Shown piece by piece: positions 17,214 through 26,059 of a stretch of 64,000 nucleotides of DNA. The stretch is from Gordonia terrae (lineage in GTDB: Bacteria > Actinomycetota > Actinomycetes > Mycobacteriales > Mycobacteriaceae). Each line of letters begins with the position of its first letter. The first letter of the stretch is position 1. The position numbers were made by a program, and so were the translations under genes. The stretch spans positions 4,960,001 through 5,024,000 of the forward strand of contig NZ_CP016594.1 in assembly GCF_001698225.1 (NCBI RefSeq). The letters are read 5' to 3'. The notes under the pieces were generated by a model. That model had not been told where the DNA came from, made no database searches, and was given only the letters and a program-made list of their open reading frames with translations.

Positions 17214-18244
17214 CCCGCTCCGTCGCCTCGCCGGTCGAGCGCACCCTCGGGATCGACGTCACCGTGACCGCGGTCCGCGACGAGACGTCCGAGGCACGCA
17301 CGATCGTGCTGGACTTCCCCGCGGGCAGCGACTACCGACCCGGGCAGTTCATCACCGTGCGCATCCCGAGCGATCGGACCGGCTCGGTCGCGCGCAGCTA
17401 TTCGTTGTCGACCGCACCCGGGGTCGACGCCACTGCGGCGATCACCGTCAAGCGAACCCGCGACGGCTACGGATCGAACTGGTTGTGCGACAACGCCGAA
17501 GCCGGCCTGACCCTGCACGTCATCCCACCGTCGGGGGCCTTCACGCCGCGCTCCTGGACACACCCGCTGTACCTGTTCGCGGCCGGCAGCGGCGTGACGC
17601 CGGTGATGTCGATCCTGCGTTCGGCCCTTGAATCCCACGACACGGCGGTGACCCTGTTCTACGCCAACCGGGACCGCGCGTCGACCATCTTCGCCGACGC
17701 GATCGACGAGCTGGCCGTGCGTCATCCCGACCGGTTGACAGTGCATCACTGGCTGGAGGCCGATCGGGGTCTGCCCACCGCGGAGGCGATCGGCGACGTC
17801 GTCGCCGACGCCGAGGACTGCGAGGCCTTCATCTGCGGTCCGGCGCCGTTCATGGACCTCGTCGAGCGCGCCGTGCGCGAGCGCGGTCTGCACCATGAGG
17901 CGGTTCACGTGGAGAGGTACGTGTCGCTGACCGGCGACCCGTTCATCCTCGCCACGCACGACGACGAGTCGGACGCCCAAGAGGTCACCGTGCACATCGA
18001 CGGCGACGTCCGCACGGTTCGCTGCGGCACGGACACCGTGCTGCTCGACGCACTGCTCGCCGCCGACGTCGATGCACCGTACTCCTGCCGGGAAGGTGAT
18101 TGCGGGTCGTGCGTGGCCCGACTGACCGCAGGCGACGTCGACCACGGCAACGGCATCGCGTTGGAACCCGAGGACATCGACGACGGATACCTGCTGGCCT
18201 GTCAGGCGACGCCGAAGGGTCCGGTCACCATCGAGTTCGACTGA
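17210..18244 (+). CDS. Ferredoxin-type oxidoreductase (FAD, NAD, C-terminal 2Fe-2S)
   Basis: 344-residue electron-transfer protein in the KshB/phenol hydroxylase reductase arrangement. The FAD domain has RSYSLS at about residues 62-67, the NAD domain has AAGSGVTPVMS and CGPAPFM, and the C-terminal plant-type [2Fe-2S] domain has CREGDCGSC plus a last cysteine in LLACQA. It passes electrons from NAD(P)H to an oxygenase. In this operon that is most likely the P450, an uncommon pairing that would bypass a separate ferredoxin. It ends directly against the convergent cupin gene. Confidence 0.88.
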   Translation: MTRSVASPVERTLGIDVTVTAVRDETSEARTIVLDFPAGSDYRPGQFITVRIPSDRTGSVARSYSLSTAPGVDATAAITVKRTRDGYGSNWLCDNAEAGLTLHVIPPSGAFTPRSWTHPLYLFAAGSGVTPVMSILRSALESHDTAVTLFYANRDRASTIFADAIDELAVRHPDRLTVHHWLEADRGLPTAEAIGDVVADAEDCEAFICGPAPFMDLVERAVRERGLHHEAVHVERYVSLTGDPFILATHDDESDAQEVTVHIDGDVRTVRCGTDTVLLDALLAADVDAPYSCREGDCGSCVARLTAGDVDHGNGIALEPEDIDDGYLLACQATPKGPVTIEFD

Positions 18245-18658
18245 TCAGATCCCGAGATCCGGCGCCTGCGCATACTCCTCGTCGGTGACCGGGTCGAGCC
18301 ACTCGACGGCGTCGTACTGATCGTCGGCCTCGTTGATGGCCAGATGGACCATCAGCCGCGTCGGGGTGGCACCGTGCCAATGCTCCTCGTCGGCTTCGAA
18401 GAGCACGCGGTCACCGGGGCGGATGACCTCGACGGGGCCACCGCGCCGCTGGCACAGGCCGATCCCCTCGGTGACGAAGATCGTCTGGCTGAGCGCGTGC
18501 CGGTGCCAGTGCGTCCGCGCTCCGGGCATGAAGTGGACGAGGTTCGCCGAGACCCGCGAGGGCGCCGGAGCTGCGGCGACGGCATCGATGTACACGTCGC
18601 CGGTGAACCAGTCGCCGGGTCCTTTGACGGTGTCGATGGAGCTGCGGGTGATCCTCAT
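18245..18658 (-). CDS. Cupin-domain protein
   Basis: 137-residue single cupin. The metal-binding cupin motif 1 is seen as TH-WHRHALSQTIFVTEG with paired histidines, and motif 2 as RPGDRVLFEADEEHWHGA. Proteins of this size act as small metal-dependent enzymes or sensors; the function is unknown. The ATG at 18658 follows AAAGGTG. Upstream in-frame residues belong to the decayed alcohol dehydrogenase remnant and are not part of this protein. Confidence 0.82.
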   Translation of the reverse strand: MRITRSSIDTVKGPGDWFTGDVYIDAVAAAPAPSRVSANLVHFMPGARTHWHRHALSQTIFVTEGIGLCQRRGGPVEVIRPGDRVLFEADEEHWHGATPTRLMVHLAINEADDQYDAVEWLDPVTDEEYAQAPDLGI

Positions 18659-18722
18659 ATTGAGCACCTTTCGTTTGACGTGAGGGTACCGGCGGATGCC
18701 GATCGGCGACTCCGGACAGGGG

Positions 18723-18854
18723 GCAGACGGTGAGCAAGACCTTCGTCGCGCGTCGTTCATCCATGGCCCGATAGCCCTCGGCCGCGTCCTCGAGCGGGAG
18801 AGTCAGGTCGAAGACCTTGCCGGGATCGATCTTCCGGTTCCAGATGAGGTCGAT
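18723..18854 (-). pseudogene. C-terminal remnant of a zinc-type alcohol dehydrogenase
   Basis: Minus-strand translation from about 18854 reads IDLIWNRKIDPGK, VFDLTLPLEDAAEGYRAMDERRATKVLL, the characteristic last 45 residues of medium-chain zinc alcohol dehydrogenases. The rest of the enzyme is missing, and no stop codon follows at the natural end. Homology breaks exactly where the truncated regulator on the other strand begins. It is too short to function. Confidence 0.75.
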
Positions 18855-19198
18855 CGGACTGGGGCCTGTTCGCCGAGATGTGTGTCGCCATCATGAGGGC
18901 GGAGGCGGGTCGCGATCCGCACGACAAGGCGCTGCAGGACCTGGTCGGCGAGTTGTCCACGCGTAGTGACACATTCCGGACTCTGTGGGCCGCCCACGAC
19001 GTCCGCACCCACGGAGCCGGGACGAAGCGCTTTCACCACCCGGTGGTCGGCGAGCTGACCCTGGCCTACGAGGAACTCGCCGTCACCGCCGACCCGGGCA
19101 CGATCATGATGATCTACACCGCTGAACCCGGCTCACCCAGCGCCGAGCGCCTCCAACTCCTCGCCTCCTACGCCGCCAGCGAGGTGGCCGAGTTCTGA
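18854..19198 (+). pseudogene. C-terminal remnant of an MmyB-type regulator
   Basis: Open from about 18854 to 19198. It encodes the ligand-binding half of MmyB-like helix-turn-helix regulators (MRAEAGRDPHDKALQDLVGE, WAAHDVRTHGAGTKRFHHP, YTAEPGSPSAERLQLLASYA). The N-terminal helix-turn-helix is absent and a stop codon (18845-18847) closes the frame upstream. Homology begins at an aspartate-tryptophan just before GLFAEM. A peptide could start at ATG 18878 but would lack DNA-binding ability. Confidence 0.75.
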
Positions 19199-19396
19199 GG
19201 GCCGCGCCGCCAGAGACCGACGTTGAGACGACAATCACTGTTCATTTCTTTCGGTGCCCCCGCTGCAGCTCACGCCGGACGTGCGCGCTCATACCCTGTC
19301 CGAATAGTGCCTTTTGCAGCACTTTCGGGGAGCCTCACTTCTGACTACATGTGGTATCAGATATCTGTTCCAGTCCGCATTTCAGAGGAGAAGCAG

Positions 19397-20308
19397 ATGA
19401 TCCGAGGCAGAGCGCTGGTCGCCGCCACCGTGGCCGCGATGCTGACATGGACGGGAGTCGGCGCCGCGGTGGCCGATCCGAACATCCAGCTTCCCGGCCG
19501 AGACGACGGCACGTCGAACTGCGCCGTCCTCAACGGGCGGGCCTTCGCCGGGTACATCGGTACCGGTGACCCACAACCGACCCGGCCGATCGACGAACGT
19601 TTTGCCACGGCACCGACCGACTGGTGCAACACGAATGTCGGCTACAGCAAGACGTCATACGGCTCCGACGGCGTCACGTTCAAGGCGCCGCCGACCGTCG
19701 AGGGCCTGTTCCCGTACAACAATGCGGAGATCCTCGCCAAGCCCGTGTTCGAGCCGGGCCAGACCATGACGATGCGTGTCGGCGGTACCGAGCAGATCAA
19801 GTCCTGGAACGGAACCACCGGCTGGGGAGTCTCCAATCGCTCCATCGACCCACTGGGACTGGAGATCGCCTGGTTCATGTACAACGGCTCCGCCGGCCTG
19901 GTCGGCCAGGCCAGCACGCTCACCGCACCGATCGCGCAGGCCCTCGGGCAGGACTTCCCCAAGGGCTTTTTCATGATGGTCAAGAAGTCGGGAACCCTTG
20001 TCCCGCAGGCCAGACTGCTACCGATGAGCATTCTCGACAAGCAGCACGACTATGCCGTCAAACTCGGCAGCAAGCAGGTCGGGTTCTTCGTCGATGGCAA
20101 GGAGGTGGGGACGTTCGACAACGCCCCCACCGGCAAGTGGACCGACATCTCGCGTCAGCCCGTCCCGCTACTGGGTCAGATGTGGCTGGATTCGAGCTAT
20201 TGGTTCCCGCTGCCGATCCCGGAGTACAACGGCCGCTGGCAGACAGCCACGATGAGCCACTACCGTCAGGGCCCCTCCGCCACGACCCCGTTGACGTTCG
20301 ACAACTGA
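19397..20308 (+). CDS. Secreted protein of unknown function
   Basis: 303 residues with a clear Sec signal peptide (MIRGRALVAATVAAMLTW, then GAAVADP with a predicted cut after AVA). The mature part has regular beta-strand stretches (TMTMRVGGTEQIKSWNG, YAVKLGSKQVGFFVDGKEVGTFD) suggesting a concanavalin-like jelly roll, but I recognise no catalytic motif. Two cysteines near the start of the mature protein may pair. The ATG at 19397 follows AGAGGAG. It is convergent with the linalool dehydratase-like gene, separated by a bidirectional terminator. It could be a substrate-binding or wall-associated protein. Confidence 0.75.
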   Translation: MIRGRALVAATVAAMLTWTGVGAAVADPNIQLPGRDDGTSNCAVLNGRAFAGYIGTGDPQPTRPIDERFATAPTDWCNTNVGYSKTSYGSDGVTFKAPPTVEGLFPYNNAEILAKPVFEPGQTMTMRVGGTEQIKSWNGTTGWGVSNRSIDPLGLEIAWFMYNGSAGLVGQASTLTAPIAQALGQDFPKGFFMMVKKSGTLVPQARLLPMSILDKQHDYAVKLGSKQVGFFVDGKEVGTFDNAPTGKWTDISRQPVPLLGQMWLDSSYWFPLPIPEYNGRWQTATMSHYRQGPSATTPLTFDN

Positions 20309-20321
20309 TCGACGTCTCCCC

Positions 20322-20368
20322 GGCCCGATGGCCCATGCCGACCACGTGTGGGCAGGAGCCATCGGGCC
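20322..20368. terminator. Bidirectional hairpin terminator
   Basis: Perfect 11-bp arms GGCCCGATGGC (20322-20332) and GCCATCGGGCC (20358-20368) with a 25-base loop, between the convergent secreted-protein gene (ending 20308) and the linalool dehydratase-like gene (ending 20414). It has no U-tract. Confidence 0.6.
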
Positions 20369-20413
20369 ATCGGCATTCACCGGGTCCCGAGCATCACGAT
20401 CATCCGACGTCGT

Positions 20414-21823
20414 TCAGAGCGGGCGGATGCGGACCTCGGTTCGGTCGGCGAGGTCGACGTCGAGAGTCGCGTGTCCGGAACCGTCAGCGGTCACGGTGAC
20501 CACGGCCGGCGTTGCGGGGTTGTCGACGCGGTATCGTCCGGCGGGAGTCAATCGCGCGAGTCGCAGCGTCGACCGGCGAACGTCACTGCCGGGCCGGAGC
20601 ACCAATTCGAGTCCTTCGCCGTCGGTGACCGCCTTGGCCACGAGCACATCCGGATAGTCCGCACCGGCGAGAATCGGCCCTGTCGTCCACGCAGCCGGGA
20701 GGTCACCGGCGGACAGGCCACGCAGCCCGTCGGGCACCATGAACCGGCTCAGCGCATATGCCAGCGACACCCAGGTGGAGACGCCACTCATCTTGCGCGC
20801 ACCCGAGTCCGACGTCTCGAACCGGAATCTGTCGGTGATGGCCAGCTCGAGTCCGTCGGCGGTGTCGGTGTCACCGATCTCCCGCGCCGCGCACAGGACG
20901 TTGACCCACGCCCACGCGTCACCCATCCGGTATGAGCCGACGTCGAGGTGGTCGATCGGTTCGGTACGTAACCGCACATCCGACCCGGACCCCTCGATTC
21001 GCTTGCGCCGCAGCGTCTCCCACGTCGACTCCGCCAGATCCGGCATGACGCCGTTCAGCCAGTAGGTCATGATCGCGTCGTTCGACAGCGTCGGTGGCAG
21101 CGCGAGGCCCGCGGGTCCGCGACCGAAACGGAAACGCCCGGAACGGGTCAGGTATCCGTGATCGGTGAACGCGGCGCGGGTCCGGGTGACGAGGTCACCC
21201 GTCAGGTCGGTGTCGTGCAGGCGGTCGTACCCCCGTAGCCCGACGAGGGCGATCGTGTTGCACATCGGGTAGATCAGGTGCGGTTCACAGGGATACATCG
21301 TGTGCTTGCTCGCCCGCATGTTCCGCACGATCGCCTCGGCGATCGATGTGTATCCGTAGTCGTAGCGGCGAGTCGGACTCCACACCAGGGGGAGGGATCC
21401 GTCGACGTCGAACGAACGGTCGTCGTTGAGCGTCTGCTGGAACGCGATCATCGCGGCGAAGAATCCGGTGTACATGACGTTGCCGAACACGATCGGGTCC
21501 GGGTTCCAGCGGAGGTAGCCGGCCAGACGTTCCGTCGCCCAGTATCCCCAGACCTTCTTGTCGCACATCTTGCGGATCATCGTCGCCTGCGCGTCGGCGA
21601 GATAACCGGTGAACGCCGGGGTGCGGGTGTATTGCGCCATCGACAACGCGTAGCCGACATAGTTGAGCTGGTAACGAAGCGCGCTCCCGCCGATCTGCTC
21701 GAGACGGGTGAACCCGTCGAACCGGTCCAGCGGTTGCAACGCGAGGTCGAGCAGGTACCGCTGCGTCGCCAGTTCGACGGGTGTCGACTCCCTCACTGTC
21801 GGAACGGTTTCCGGAATGGTCAT
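20414..21823 (-). CDS. Linalool dehydratase/isomerase-like protein
   Basis: 469 residues resembling the LDI (alpha6/alpha6 barrel) domain. Diagnostic stretches are KKVWGYWATERLAGYLRWNPDP, NVMYTGFFAAM and KHTMYPCEPHLIYPMCN. In the latter, C179 and C188 are nine apart, matching the active-site cysteine pair of the Castellaniella enzyme. LDI hydrates myrcene to linalool and isomerises linalool to geraniol. I cannot place its other catalytic residues with certainty, and the histidine expected near the NVMYTG stretch seems to be missing. There is no signal peptide. Its ATG overlaps the stop of a small membrane protein. Confidence 0.75.
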   Translation of the reverse strand: MTIPETVPTVRESTPVELATQRYLLDLALQPLDRFDGFTRLEQIGGSALRYQLNYVGYALSMAQYTRTPAFTGYLADAQATMIRKMCDKKVWGYWATERLAGYLRWNPDPIVFGNVMYTGFFAAMIAFQQTLNDDRSFDVDGSLPLVWSPTRRYDYGYTSIAEAIVRNMRASKHTMYPCEPHLIYPMCNTIALVGLRGYDRLHDTDLTGDLVTRTRAAFTDHGYLTRSGRFRFGRGPAGLALPPTLSNDAIMTYWLNGVMPDLAESTWETLRRKRIEGSGSDVRLRTEPIDHLDVGSYRMGDAWAWVNVLCAAREIGDTDTADGLELAITDRFRFETSDSGARKMSGVSTWVSLAYALSRFMVPDGLRGLSAGDLPAAWTTGPILAGADYPDVLVAKAVTDGEGLELVLRPGSDVRRSTLRLARLTPAGRYRVDNPATPAVVTVTADGSGHATLDVDLADRTEVRIRPL

Positions 21824-22437
21824 GAGCGTCCTCGTATCAACGTCGCGGTCGGTCTGGGCACGGGGTGCGGACGGTCGCCGAGCAGCACCACGCCGATCCC
21901 GGCGGCGAGCAGACACGACGCCTGGAACATGTGATGGGCGAACGAATCCGGCAGGTGATACAGGCCGAGGACGTGCATGTCGACGACCATGAGTTCCAGG
22001 AACACGACGCCGGCGGCCAGTGATCCGCAGCCCGCTGTCTGCGTTCTGGTCAACGGGTCGACGCCCCTGGCCGACAACACCCGGCCGAGGCCGGCGGCGG
22101 ACGCCGCGATGAGCACGACCCCGACGCTGCGGATCAGCCACGACGAGGAGTCGGCGACATCGTGGGCCACACCGAGGACCACGAGCACCGCCGAGGTCGC
22201 CAGGTACAGGCCCGCGGCGATCGCACCCAGACGCAGTGTCCATGCGGCGATCGCCCGGCGCCGGGGTAGCACCGGCAGCTCTCGATGAGTCCGGTCGAAC
22301 GGAGCCCCGACGACTTTCATCCCGGTCGCGGGCCTGCGCACCGCGGGCGCGAAGCCCGCGTCGGTGCTCGTGCGGCGCCACGGGAGCAGCCGGTGCACCA
22401 CGGCCAGCACCAGCGTTGCCACGATGCAACACACCAT
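21820..22437 (-). CDS. Small membrane protein coupled to the LDI-like enzyme
   Basis: 205 residues with four predicted membrane segments: residues about 2-18, 66-86, 101-119 and the region 138-188. A soluble basic loop of about 45 residues lies after the first segment. No family recognised. It overlaps the LDI-like gene by ATGA, so the two are made together. Some LDI-domain proteins carry N-terminal membrane helices (recalled, not checked), so this may be the membrane anchor as a separate chain. It is divergent from the monooxygenase operon. Confidence 0.7.
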   Translation of the reverse strand: MVCCIVATLVLAVVHRLLPWRRTSTDAGFAPAVRRPATGMKVVGAPFDRTHRELPVLPRRRAIAAWTLRLGAIAAGLYLATSAVLVVLGVAHDVADSSSWLIRSVGVVLIAASAAGLGRVLSARGVDPLTRTQTAGCGSLAAGVVFLELMVVDMHVLGLYHLPDSFAHHMFQASCLLAAGIGVVLLGDRPHPVPRPTATLIRGRS

Positions 22438-22611
22438 GAGTCCTCCCGTATCAGCTGCTGAAAGGGACGATAGACCGAATTCGTCTCATCGGTACGCGGT
22501 TTGCGATCGTCGGGTGCGCGGCCGAATGTCTACTTTTGCGGACTTACCCGACCTGTGCGGTGCGTCATAGCTTCGTGGACGTATCACCCACGTCACACAG
22601 GAGTGTTCGCC

Positions 22612-23781
22612 ATGAGCAGGCTGAAGTTCGGTACCTTCCTCGCCCCGATCCACGAACCGGGGCAGAATCCCACGCTGCTGCTGCAGCGCGACCTCGAGTT
22701 CGTGCAGTACCTCGAGCAACTCGGGTACGACGAGGCCTGGTTCGGCGAACACCACTCGGCCGGTGCCGAGATCTACGCATCGCCGGAGATCATGATCGCC
22801 GCCGCCGGCGAGCGCACCAGCCGCATCAAGCTCGGCACGGGCGTCACCTCGGTGTCGTACCACAACCCGCTCTGGGCGGCCGAGCGCATGATCATGCTCG
22901 ATCACCTGACCCGCGGGCGCGTCCTGTTCGGCCTCGGGCCGGGATCGCTCCCGACCGACGCCGCGATGCTCGGCCTCTCCCAGATCGACACCCGAGAACT
23001 GCTCGCGGAGAACACCGACATCATCATGCGCCTGCTCCGCGGCGAGACGGTGACGGCCAAGACCCGCACTCACGAACTGTTCGACGCGAAGATCCAGATG
23101 GCCCCCTACTCTGATCCGCTGTTCGACGTCGTGGTCGCCGCGATCGCGTCGCCGACCGGCGCGCGCCTCGCGGGCAAGTACGGCATCGGCCTCCTCTCGA
23201 TCGCCGCCACGCTGACCGCGGACGGATTCAGTGCACTGCAACATCATTGGGGCATGCTCGAGGAGTTCGCCGCCCAGTCCGGGCGCAGCGACGAGGTGGA
23301 CCGGTCGACCTGGCGGCTGGTCGGGCCCTTCCACATCGCGGAGACCAAAGAGCAGGCCTACAAGGACGTCGAACACGGCATCGAGTACTGGTTCAACTAC
23401 CTCCAGCACGTGGCGGCCTTCCCGCAGATGGATGTCCGCGGGACCAACAAGCACGAGATGATCGACTTCATCAACACCTCCGGGATCGGTGTCATCGGCA
23501 CCGCCGACGAGGCACGCGCGCAGGTCCAGCGCCTGATCGACCAGTCCGGCGGTTTCGGCACGCTGCTGATCCAGGGCCACGACTGGGCGAACCCGCAGGC
23601 CACCAAACGTTCCTATGAGCTGTTCGCCCAGGACGTCATGCCGTACTTCCAGGGGCAGGCGCAACCGATGATCGACGCCGCGGAGCGCGCCCAGGCTGTC
23701 CGCGAGGGGCAGGCGGCCGAACATGTGAAGGCCGTGGAGCACATGACGAAGAAGTACGAAGCCGAGCTGGGACGGGTGTGA
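22612..23781 (+). CDS. LLM flavin-dependent monooxygenase, limonene monooxygenase (LimB)-like
   Basis: 389-residue luciferase-like monooxygenase. FGTFLAPIHEPGQNPTLLLQRDLE, DEAWFGEHHSAGAEIYASPE and the LDHLTRGRVLFGLGPGSLPTDAAMLG region resemble limonene 1,2-monooxygenase of Rhodococcus as I recall it, with the same length. It would use FMNH2 made by the flavin reductase at 24276 to oxidise an alkene or related hydrophobic compound. ACAGGAG precedes the ATG. It is the first gene of the operon 22612-26419 and is divergent from the LDI-like gene, which supports a terpenoid or alkene substrate. Exact substrate unknown. Confidence 0.82.
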   Translation: MSRLKFGTFLAPIHEPGQNPTLLLQRDLEFVQYLEQLGYDEAWFGEHHSAGAEIYASPEIMIAAAGERTSRIKLGTGVTSVSYHNPLWAAERMIMLDHLTRGRVLFGLGPGSLPTDAAMLGLSQIDTRELLAENTDIIMRLLRGETVTAKTRTHELFDAKIQMAPYSDPLFDVVVAAIASPTGARLAGKYGIGLLSIAATLTADGFSALQHHWGMLEEFAAQSGRSDEVDRSTWRLVGPFHIAETKEQAYKDVEHGIEYWFNYLQHVAAFPQMDVRGTNKHEMIDFINTSGIGVIGTADEARAQVQRLIDQSGGFGTLLIQGHDWANPQATKRSYELFAQDVMPYFQGQAQPMIDAAERAQAVREGQAAEHVKAVEHMTKKYEAELGRV

Positions 23782-23782
23782 C

Positions 23783-24196
23783 ATGGCGAGCATCGAGGTG
23801 ACCAAGGACTTCTCCCGATCGGCGGAGGCGGTGTGGGCCTGGATCGGTGACACCGGCGGTGTGGCCGCGTGGATTCCGGCCATCGACGCATCGCGGATGG
23901 ACGGCGACGTCCGTCACGTGGTCTTCACCGACGGCGCACCGGCGCGCGAGCGCATCGTCGCCTTCGACGAGGAGGCGCGCACGTACTCCTACGAGTACAT
24001 CGACGGCCCGCTTCCGCTCGAGCACTACCGCTCGACCGTCTCGGTCGCCGCCGACGGCGACGACCACTGCACGGTCCGGTGGTCCGCGGAGTTCGGCGCC
24101 GAGTCCGCCGAGGTGGAAGCCGAACTCGCCACGGCCATCGAGGCAATCTACTCGGCCGCTCTCGACGAGCTGGCCATCAAGGCCGTCAGGGTCTGA
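23783..24196 (+). CDS. SRPBCC-family lipid-binding-fold protein
   Basis: 137-residue START/Bet v1-like protein of the polyketide cyclase/dehydrase type (IEVTKDFSRSAEAVWAWIGD at the start, VRWSAEFGAESAEVEAELATAIEAIY at the end). Such proteins bind hydrophobic ligands and sometimes catalyse hydration, cyclisation or isomerisation. It starts one base after the monooxygenase stop, so it probably handles that enzyme's substrate or product. Confidence 0.78.
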   Translation: MASIEVTKDFSRSAEAVWAWIGDTGGVAAWIPAIDASRMDGDVRHVVFTDGAPARERIVAFDEEARTYSYEYIDGPLPLEHYRSTVSVAADGDDHCTVRWSAEFGAESAEVEAELATAIEAIYSAALDELAIKAVRV

Positions 24197-24218
24197 TCCT
24201 CCAGGTCTGATCCTCCAG
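24191..24218 (+). repeat. 14-bp tandem duplication
   Basis: GTCTGATCCTCCAG occurs twice in a row (24191-24204, 24205-24218). The first copy contains the SRPBCC stop codon; the second lies in the gap before the flavin reductase gene. It is probably replication slippage with no effect on either protein. Confidence 0.8.
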
Positions 24219-24275
24219 GTCTCGGCGGGTGCGCGGCAGGACGCACCCGCCGGGGCCGCATCGGAAGGAAATCCA

Positions 24276-24809
24276 TTGAATCCCAGTCATACCGCCGACG
24301 CGGCGTCCGTGTACGCCGCCGACGCGGACTCGGTCCGCGATCGATACCGGGAGGTGCTCGCGCACTTCGGTTCCGGCGTCGTGGTCATCACCTCGGCCAG
24401 GCCGGACGGCTCACCCGTCGGGATGACCGTCGGCTCCTTCACGTCCATCTCGATGGAGCCACCGCTCGTCGGCTTCTTCGCGGGCAACACCTCGACGACG
24501 CTGCCCTCGGTCGTGTCGAACGGCGCTTTCTGCGCGAACGTCCTCGCCGAAGACCAGCACCTCCTGGCCCGTACATTCGCGCGCAGCGGCGCGGACAAGT
24601 TCGCCGGCGTGGACTGGACCCGATCCGCCAACGGCTCGCCCCGACTGGCCGGTGCGCACGCGTGGATCGAGTGCACCATCGACGACCACCGGCCCATCGG
24701 TGATCACGATCTCGTCGTCGGACGGGTCGACGCATTGGGTGTGCCGACTGCCAGCGAGCCGTTGATCTTTCATCGGTCGGTCTTCCACGGATTGCGAGCT
24801 CACCGATGA
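24276..24809 (+). CDS. NAD(P)H:flavin reductase
   Basis: 177-residue flavin reductase-like (HpaC/RutF-type) protein. RYREVLAHFGSGVVVITS, PVGMTVGSFTSISMEPPLVGFFAG and FCANVLAEDQHLLARTFA are the usual FMN-binding stretches, ending in LIFHRSVFHGL. It supplies reduced flavin to the LLM monooxygenase at 22612. The start is a TTG at 24276 chosen because GGAAGGAA sits seven bases before it; no ATG or GTG fits before the conserved region. Confidence 0.88.
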   Translation: MNPSHTADAASVYAADADSVRDRYREVLAHFGSGVVVITSARPDGSPVGMTVGSFTSISMEPPLVGFFAGNTSTTLPSVVSNGAFCANVLAEDQHLLARTFARSGADKFAGVDWTRSANGSPRLAGAHAWIECTIDDHRPIGDHDLVVGRVDALGVPTASEPLIFHRSVFHGLRAHR

Positions 24810-26059
24810 TCCCCGACGACCAGATGCGTACGGCCCGTTCCGCGGTCGAGCGGTGCGTCGATCAGCTCCGCCTCGGCCGTCCGGTCATCGTCGTCGACGA
24901 CGCCGACCGCGAGAACGAAGCCGACCTCGTGATGCCCGCTCAGTTCGCCGACGTCGACGACATCGCCTTCTTCCTCGAACACGCCTCCGGATTCCTGTGT
25001 GTGGCGATGACCGCGGACCGTCTGGCCGAGCTCGAACTTCCTCCGATGGTCGATGATCCGACCGACCCCCTCGGCACGGCTTTCACCGTGAGCGTCGACG
25101 CGGCCGTCGGTGTCACGACCGGCATCAGCGCGGCCGATCGGGCACGGACGATCCGCAGCCTTGCCGATCCGGACGTCGGCCCGACAGACCTCACGCGTCC
25201 GGGTCACGTGATGCCGTTGCGCGCCAGGGAAGGTGGGGTACTCGAACGACGTGGGCACACCGAGGCCGCCGTCGACCTGTGCACCGAAGCCGGCCTCGAA
25301 CCCGCCGGCCTCATCTGTGAACTCGTCAGCCCGGACCGGCGCGCGATGCTCGGGCGGGCAGACGTCCGGGACTTCGCCGCGCGTCACGGACTCGAGGTCA
25401 TCTCCATCGCCGACCTCGTGGCCCATCGCCGGGCGGGCTCGTCGGTGGAGCGGGGTGCGACCTGCGCTCTGCCGACCGATCACGGCGTCTTCGAGGCCAC
25501 CGTCTACCGATCATCCGGTGGCGCCGAACATCTCGCCCTGGTGGTCGGCAATCCCGCGCAGGGTGAGCCGCTGGTTCGCATCCACAGCGAGTGCCTCACC
25601 GGTGACACGCTCGGGTCGCGGCGCTGCGACTGCGGCGCCCAGCTGCGAGCCGCACTCCAGCACGTCGCGGACGCCGGCTCCGGGGTCGTGGTGTACGTCG
25701 GCGGCCACGAGGGTCGCGGCATCGGTCTCGCGGCCAAGATCGCCGCCTACCGACTCCAGGACCTCGACGGCGTCGACACCGTCGATGCGAACCTGCGCCT
25801 CGGCCAGCCCATCGACAGGCGCGACTATCGGGACGCCGCAGCGGTGCTGACAGACCTCGGTATCCGACGCGTCCGGTTGCTGACCAACAACCCGGCCAAG
25901 GTCGACGGGCTGGCCTCCGAGGGGGTCGAGGTCGTCGAGGCAGTCGGACTCGAGATCGAGGCCACCGCGGACAACGCCGGATACCTCGCCACCAAGCGCG
26001 ATCGGCTCGGTCACCGGCTGGCACCGGCGGTGGCGACGACGACAGCGGCGGTGGTCTGA
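24806..26059 (+). CDS. ribBA: Bifunctional RibBA: DHBP synthase / GTP cyclohydrolase II
   Basis: 417 residues. The N-terminal half is 3,4-dihydroxy-2-butanone-4-phosphate synthase ([16 protein letters not shown] with acidic metal ligands, [31 protein letters not shown]). The C-terminal half is GTP cyclohydrolase II with the zinc cysteines in [15 protein letters not shown] and the catalytic GHEGRGIGL. It makes both precursors of riboflavin. It overlaps the flavin reductase gene by ATGA and so provides flavin for the monooxygenase system; a separate housekeeping rib operon would be expected elsewhere. The cyclohydrolase motif has GGHEGRGIG where QEGRGIG is usual. Confidence 0.9.
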   Translation: MIPDDQMRTARSAVERCVDQLRLGRPVIVVDDADRENEADLVMPAQFADVDDIAFFLEHASGFLCVAMTADRLAELELPPMVDDPTDPLGTAFTVSVDAAVGVTTGISAADRARTIRSLADPDVGPTDLTRPGHVMPLRAREGGVLERRGHTEAAVDLCTEAGLEPAGLICELVSPDRRAMLGRADVRDFAARHGLEVISIADLVAHRRAGSSVERGATCALPTDHGVFEATVYRSSGGAEHLALVVGNPAQGEPLVRIHSECLTGDTLGSRRCDCGAQLRAALQHVADAGSGVVVYVGGHEGRGIGLAAKIAAYRLQDLDGVDTVDANLRLGQPIDRRDYRDAAAVLTDLGIRRVRLLTNNPAKVDGLASEGVEVVEAVGLEIEATADNAGYLATKRDRLGHRLAPAVATTTAAVV

